NCBI GenBank assembly: GCA_944326175.1
Contig: CALVCY010000073.1
Location: 1 to 28,158 of the forward strand
Reading direction: 5' to 3'
Length of the DNA stretch: 28,158 nucleotides
From: an uncultured Erysipelotrichaceae bacterium
Lineage (GTDB): Bacteria; Bacillota_I; Bacilli_A; Erysipelotrichales; Erysipelotrichaceae
Shown: piece after piece, positions 24,153 to 28,158 of the stretch
Layout: each line of letters starts with the position of its first letter
How positions within the stretch are numbered: position 1 is the stretch's first letter
Program-made: the position numbers and the translations under genes
The notes under the pieces: model-generated
Databases searched by the model: none
What the model saw: the letters and a program-made list of their open reading frames with translations, nothing else
Told to the model about the DNA's origin: nothing

Positions 24153-26603
24153 TTATCGTTGTACGGCGTGATATGCATTAACCAATGTATCCACGATTTT
24201 ATCTTGGATCGGATTGATCTCATCATCTTTCAATGTATGATCAAACGATTCATACACAATGGATAAGGAAACACTCTTGTAACCTTTCTCCACGTGTTGT
24301 CCGGTATAAACATCAAATACATTGACACTGGAGACCAATTTGCCACCAGCACTTTTAGCACTGGCACAAAGATCGGCGGCTTGGACATCTTCTTTGACGA
24401 CGATGGATAGATCACGGGTAATGGATGGATACTTGTTGATGGTTTTGACCTTGATCCCATTGGGATGACCATTGACCAATGCATCCAAATTGATCTCACC
24501 ATAATAGATATCCTGGATATCATAATGCGCTTCCATGGCAGGGTGGACCCGACCAAAGATACCGATGGTTTGACCATTAAGGACGATCGTTACGCTTTGA
24601 TAAGGATGAAAATGCTTAGTATCGATCGTATTTTCGATCAATTTGATCCGTTTGCTATCATAACCCAATTGTTCGAGTAGTCCTTCGATCAAACCTTTCA
24701 ATACATAATAATCGGCTTTTAAGGAATGATGGACCAGAGGATTGGTTTCCAGCAAACCACTCAAAACGATCCCCAAGCGTTCCTGTTGATCCCATGGGTT
24801 TGTATCCGTGTAATGCATCGGATAAACCAATGGTTGATCCAACGGATGATCGCCATAAACACTGCTGACTTCATACAGATTGACATCCTTGATGAAGTGA
24901 GCGTGATTATAAGCTACGGTGGAAAGCATGGGACTCATCAAGGAGTTACGGACGTATTTATGCTCTTCACTGAGTGGTGAAGCCACAGCAATACGTGGTC
25001 CTAACGGCAGTGCGCCATGGGTCGAACCATAATCATCCACCAAGGTAAAACTGATGATTTCATTCAATCCATGGTTGGTCATATAGGAGCGAATCAATCG
25101 TCGTTGCTTCTGACTGGGATTGAGTGAACCAAATGAATTTTCACATAAGGGTAGTGTATTGGTCAAATCATCATATCCCACCATCCGGATCACTTCTTCA
25201 TCGATATCCGCAGCCAATTTGACATCATCACTGCGATAGCTGGGAATGGTACAGGTAATGGTGGAACCATCGACTTTTGGATCAAAATCCAATCGTTTCA
25301 ACACATCCACTGCACTTTCCAAAGCAATATGGGTACCCAATAAACCATTGAGATGTTCCATGGTTTCAACCACTACATTCGGTGTGTAATGGTCATTCCC
25401 ATATTCGACCGTTGCTTCCAAATCTGAACCATCCGCATATTGGACCAATAATTCCACCGCACGATCCATCGCTTTGCGTTGGGCCAAGGGATCCAATCCC
25501 TTAGCAAACCGAGAAGCCGCTTCCGTCTGTAAGCCCAATCGATTGCTCGTATGACGGATCGCAGCATGATCGAATAGTGCTGCTTCGATCAAAATCGATG
25601 TCGTATCCTTTTCGATCTTGGTATTATCACCACCCATAACGCCAGCAATACCGGCGGCTTTGCCGCCGCTGGTGATCACCAGATCACCTTTGACAAGATC
25701 ATACGTGATCCCATCCAACGCCGTATATGGACCTTGATAATCATCCACCACGATGATTTCCTGATCCGAGTTGGTCCTTAAATCATAAAAATGCAAGGGT
25801 TGACCAGTTTCCAACATGACATAGTTACTGATATCGACAACATTATTGATGGACTTGACCCCGGCGGCATGCAATTGTTCACTCATCCACTTCGGTGAAG
25901 GTCCCAACTTGACATGATTGACGATCTTTCCTAAAAAATGGGGACAGTTAGGTGTGGTCGAACTAATGTGTAATTTGGTGGAACCACCTTGATCAGCATA
26001 TCCATCGATCCACGGAATCGTCACTTCCCGGTTCAAGATTGCCCCCACTTCTTTCGCAAAATTCCACATGGCATTGCAATCGGCACGATTGGGTGTCGGT
26101 GAAACATCCAATATCCAATCCACCAATCCCAAATCATCCAGGATATGATCATTGCCATTGACCGTATCCAACGGCAATTCTTCGATCCCCGTATCACTTT
26201 TGCTACCCAGGGGCAACATATTCTTTTCGATTCCCAATTCCAATAACGAACATAACATGCCATTGGACGCACATCCACGGATCGTGGATGCCTTGATCGT
26301 ACCATCCTTCAATTGGGCACCGACTAATGCCACCAGTACTTTGATGCCTTTGCGGCAATTGGGTGCACCGCAGACAATATCCAATACTTCGTTGCCTACA
26401 TCGACTTTGCAGACATGTAGATGATCACTATCCGGATGAGGGCCACATTCGATCACTTCACCGGATACTACGGAAGTGGCCACGGTCAATGGTTCGATCC
26501 CTTCGACTTCGATTCCCGCATTGGTGATCCGATCAGCCAACTCATGGACATCGATATCATCCACTTTGACATAGCTATTGAGCCATTTCACACTGACTTT
26601 CAT
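24153..26603 (-). CDS. pheT: Phenylalanyl-tRNA synthetase beta subunit
   Basis: An 816-residue subunit of the (alpha-beta)2 enzyme that charges tRNA-Phe. The domains appear in order. They are an N-terminal tRNA-binding OB fold (VVSGEVIECGPHPDSDHLHV, GAPNCRKGIKVLVALVG), B3/4 editing (FLGKIVNHVKLGPSPKWM), B5, a core with SIL-EAALFDHAAIR, and a C-terminal FDX-ACB domain (NKYPSITRDLSIVV). Length is normal. AGGAGG lies in the 12-base gap after pheS. Expression should follow the upstream Phe T-box. Confidence 0.97.
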   Translation of the reverse strand: MKVSVKWLNSYVKVDDIDVHELADRITNAGIEVEGIEPLTVATSVVSGEVIECGPHPDSDHLHVCKVDVGNEVLDIVCGAPNCRKGIKVLVALVGAQLKDGTIKASTIRGCASNGMLCSLLELGIEKNMLPLGSKSDTGIEELPLDTVNGNDHILDDLGLVDWILDVSPTPNRADCNAMWNFAKEVGAILNREVTIPWIDGYADQGGSTKLHISSTTPNCPHFLGKIVNHVKLGPSPKWMSEQLHAAGVKSINNVVDISNYVMLETGQPLHFYDLRTNSDQEIIVVDDYQGPYTALDGITYDLVKGDLVITSGGKAAGIAGVMGGDNTKIEKDTTSILIEAALFDHAAIRHTSNRLGLQTEAASRFAKGLDPLAQRKAMDRAVELLVQYADGSDLEATVEYGNDHYTPNVVVETMEHLNGLLGTHIALESAVDVLKRLDFDPKVDGSTITCTIPSYRSDDVKLAADIDEEVIRMVGYDDLTNTLPLCENSFGSLNPSQKQRRLIRSYMTNHGLNEIISFTLVDDYGSTHGALPLGPRIAVASPLSEEHKYVRNSLMSPMLSTVAYNHAHFIKDVNLYEVSSVYGDHPLDQPLVYPMHYTDTNPWDQQERLGIVLSGLLETNPLVHHSLKADYYVLKGLIEGLLEQLGYDSKRIKLIENTIDTKHFHPYQSVTIVLNGQTIGIFGRVHPAMEAHYDIQDIYYGEINLDALVNGHPNGIKVKTINKYPSITRDLSIVVKEDVQAADLCASAKSAGGKLVSSVNVFDVYTGQHVEKGYKSVSLSIVYESFDHTLKDDEINPIQDKIVDTLVNAYHAVQR

Positions 26604-26615
26604 TGCATCATCCTC

Positions 26616-27647
26616 CTAATTGAACCGCTTGAACGCTTCCAGAAAGCGCAAGTCGTTGGTATAGAAATCACGGATATCATTAATGCCGTATTTAAGCATA
26701 GCCAGTCGTTCGATTCCCACGCCGAATGCAAAACCACTGTATATATTGGGATCGATCCCAGCCATTTCAAACACATGTGGATGCACCATGCCGGAACCTA
26801 AGATCTCGATCCATCCGGTCCCTTTGCATAACGCACAGCCTTTGCCATTGCAATTATGGCAGGTCATATCCACTTCCACACTGGGTTCAGTAAATGGGAA
26901 ATATGATGGTCGAAAACGGATCGTGCGACCTTTGCCAAAAATGGCGTCGACCATAAACTGTAAAGTGCCTTTGAGATCGGCCAGAGTAATGTTTTTGCCC
27001 ACGACCAATCCTTCGCATTGCGTGAATTGATGGGAATGGGTCGCATCACTGTCACGACGATACACTTTGCCCGGACATAACAGTTTGACCGGAAGATCAG
27101 CACTGTATTCATCCAACACCCGCATTTGAATGGATGTGGTATGACTTCTTAAAAGCCGATTGACATCGATAAAGAAGGTATCCTGCATGTCCCGTGCGGG
27201 GTGATCGTGTGGAATATTGGCGCGTTCAAAATTCCAATAATCCAATTCCACTTCCGGTCCTTCGGCAATGGTATAGCCCAGTCCGACAAAGCAATCTTCC
27301 AATGCTTCGATGATCAGTTGGATCGGATTGACGCTGCCGTTATGCGGATGATAACCATCCAATGTCAAATCGATTTTTTCACTTTCCAATTTGGCATTGA
27401 GCGCCGCATCTTTCAATGCAGCCTGTTTGGCTTCAATGGCAGCAGCCAATGCTTTTTTGCAGTCGTTGACCGCAGCGCCGAATTTTGGTTTTTCTTCAGG
27501 TGAAAGATCTTTCATGGTTTTCATCAGATCCTGCACGGGTCCTTTTTTCCCCAGGTAGGTGATCCGTACCTGATTGAGGGCATCCAGATCATTCGCTTGT
27601 TCAATGGCGGATAGTCCCTGTTGCTTGACGGTTTCAATCGTGTCCAT
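26616..27647 (-). CDS. pheS: Phenylalanyl-tRNA synthetase alpha subunit
   Basis: A 343-residue catalytic subunit. Class II motifs are visible: GPEVELDYWNFERANIP with HPARDMQDTFF, the TRxxTS-like RSHTTSIQMR, CEGLVVGKN, and motif 3 GFAFGVGIERLAMLKYG. The N-terminal coiled region (about 1-85) contacts tRNA. A Cys set CHNCNGKGCALCKGTG is retained, as in many bacterial PheS. AAAGGAAAAC precedes the ATG. It is first in pheST, behind the T-box. Confidence 0.97.
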   Translation of the reverse strand: MDTIETVKQQGLSAIEQANDLDALNQVRITYLGKKGPVQDLMKTMKDLSPEEKPKFGAAVNDCKKALAAAIEAKQAALKDAALNAKLESEKIDLTLDGYHPHNGSVNPIQLIIEALEDCFVGLGYTIAEGPEVELDYWNFERANIPHDHPARDMQDTFFIDVNRLLRSHTTSIQMRVLDEYSADLPVKLLCPGKVYRRDSDATHSHQFTQCEGLVVGKNITLADLKGTLQFMVDAIFGKGRTIRFRPSYFPFTEPSVEVDMTCHNCNGKGCALCKGTGWIEILGSGMVHPHVFEMAGIDPNIYSGFAFGVGIERLAMLKYGINDIRDFYTNDLRFLEAFKRFN

Positions 27648-27663
27648 AAGTTTTCCTTTCTTG

Positions 27664-27922
27664 AAAAATAATAAAAGCGTTCCTTTGTATCAAAGGAACG
27701 CTACTAATCAGGGTTAATAACGCGGTACCATCCTTATTCATACCATGGTTGGACCATTGCATGCACTCGCTTACAGCGTTAACGGGCTTACCCGGGAAGG
27801 ATTGGTTCCGCTGCCGGGTGAATTCATGCATTCCGTGGCCCCATCCATCTTTCAGCGTACAGCAATGGACTCTCTGGTTGGACCATTGATGGAACGATTA
27901 CTTGTCCCGGGTCAATGTTTAT
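27664..27922 (-). promoter_or_regulatory. T-box riboswitch (Phe) with terminator, controlling pheST
   Basis: Read on the minus strand. Stem I has AGAGAG (27868-27875 region), the distal GCTGAAAGATGG (near 27845-27857), and a specifier loop GAATTCACC with TTC at 27820-27822, the Phe codon. The conserved T-box AAGGATGGTACCGCG is at 27721-27735. The terminator is AGCGTTCCTTTG/CAAAGGAACGCT (27676-27687 with 27691-27702), then TTTTATTATTTTT. Uncharged tRNA-Phe should favour the antiterminator and raise pheST expression. Confidence 0.92.
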
Positions 27923-27928
27923 GCATTC

Positions 27929-27956
27929 ATTTTAACCATGCTTTCCATTGTGTCAA
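27929..27956 (-). promoter_or_regulatory. pheST promoter
   Basis: On the minus strand a perfect TTGACA (27951-27956), a 16-base spacer and TAAAAT (27929-27934). Predicted transcription start near 27922. Confidence 0.85.
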
Positions 27957-27957
27957 T

Positions 27958-27970
27958 ATGGTTTGACCAT
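27958..27970. promoter_or_regulatory. Palindrome ATGGTTTGACCAT next to the pheST -35
   Basis: Exact ATGGT-TTG-ACCAT one base upstream of the -35 box. It is another member of the recurrent motif set. Beyond it, 27971-28025 shows no gene. Confidence 0.4.
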
Positions 27971-28025
27971 GCTAAAGGGTAAGCCATCACTCCGCTAAAG
28001 CTTAGACTCTAGGGGTTTTTATTAA

Positions 28026-28051
28026 GAAAAAAGCGAAGCCTTGCTTCGCTT
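28026..28051 (-). terminator. tRNA-Ser terminator
   Basis: On the minus strand AAGCGAAGC/GCTTCGCTT, 3-base loop, then TTTT. Confidence 0.85.
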
Positions 28052-28061
28052 GGATTACTCA

Positions 28062-28153
28062 TGGCGAAGTGGGTGGGATTCGAACCCACGTGCCGGGTTG
28101 ACCGACAACTTGTCTTCCAAACAAGCTCGTTACGACCTCTTCGATACCACTTC
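28062..28153 (-). tRNA. tRNA-Ser (anticodon GGA)
   Basis: On the minus strand: acceptor GAAGTGG/CCACTTC, discriminator G, encoded CCA (28062-28064). Anticodon stem CTTGT/ACAAG has loop TTGGAAG, giving GGA. It has the long variable arm of class II tRNAs and T arm GTGGGTTCGAATCCCAC. It reads TCC/TCT. The promoter would lie beyond the window. Confidence 0.94.
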
Positions 28154-28158
28154 GTAGC

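Overview
The window looks like chromosomal core DNA of a moderate-GC, probably strictly anaerobic Bacillota. The MurT/GatD pair, a Phe T-box leader, AGGAGG-type ribosome sites, DegV, a YoaK-like DUF1275 protein and an M16C peptidase all fit Bacillota. The Rnf operon points to anaerobic life. Erysipelotrichales is my best guess, from overall character only. TGA is used as a stop, so this is not a TGA=Trp mollicute.

Layout. 1-312: little coding, an imperfect inverted repeat and a terminator. 313-2111 (minus): an OsmC-like protein and an M18 aminopeptidase. 2224-4600 (plus): an ABC exporter overlapping a DUF1275 membrane protein. 4618-4860: tRNA-Glu(CTC) and tRNA-Trp with promoter and terminator. 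4888-10288 (plus): a tight five-gene operon of lipase, ABC-F ATPase, nucleoside phosphorylase, MurT and GatD. 10316-11878 (minus): DegV and a YgjP-type metalloprotease. 12171-12248: tRNA-His. 12412-12954 (plus): a thioredoxin-like lipoprotein. 13029-18491 (minus): the Rnf operon. 18686-19633 (plus): a divergent lipoprotein that I read as a degenerate ApbE relative. 19682-23346 (minus): a 970-residue M16C peptidase and CutC. 23431-23506: tRNA-Thr(CGT). 23546-24058 (minus): a NUDIX protein. 24153-27922 (minus): pheS-pheT behind a T-box. 28062-28153 (minus): tRNA-Ser(GGA).

The most unusual part is the Rnf locus, in order rnfC-rnfD-rnfG-rnfE-rnfA-(Cys-rich protein)-rnfB. RnfD carries an extra RnfG-type FMN-binding domain at its C-terminus. 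RnfG holds three tandem small FMN-binding domains. RnfB is cut down to its membrane anchor and one [4Fe-4S] motif. A 62-residue single-span protein with four cysteines, similar in layout to the NQR maturation factor NqrM, lies between rnfA and rnfB. The neighbouring divergent lipoprotein resembles the flavin transferase ApbE but lacks its catalytic segment. Together these suggest an ion-pumping complex with up to five covalent flavins on its outer side.

Two window-wide patterns also stand out. At least three genes appear leaderless: an extended -10 box sits exactly six bases before ATG and no Shine-Dalgarno is present; degV is nearly so. A palindrome, ATGGT-N3-ACCAT, recurs far more often than expected and falls at several promoters.
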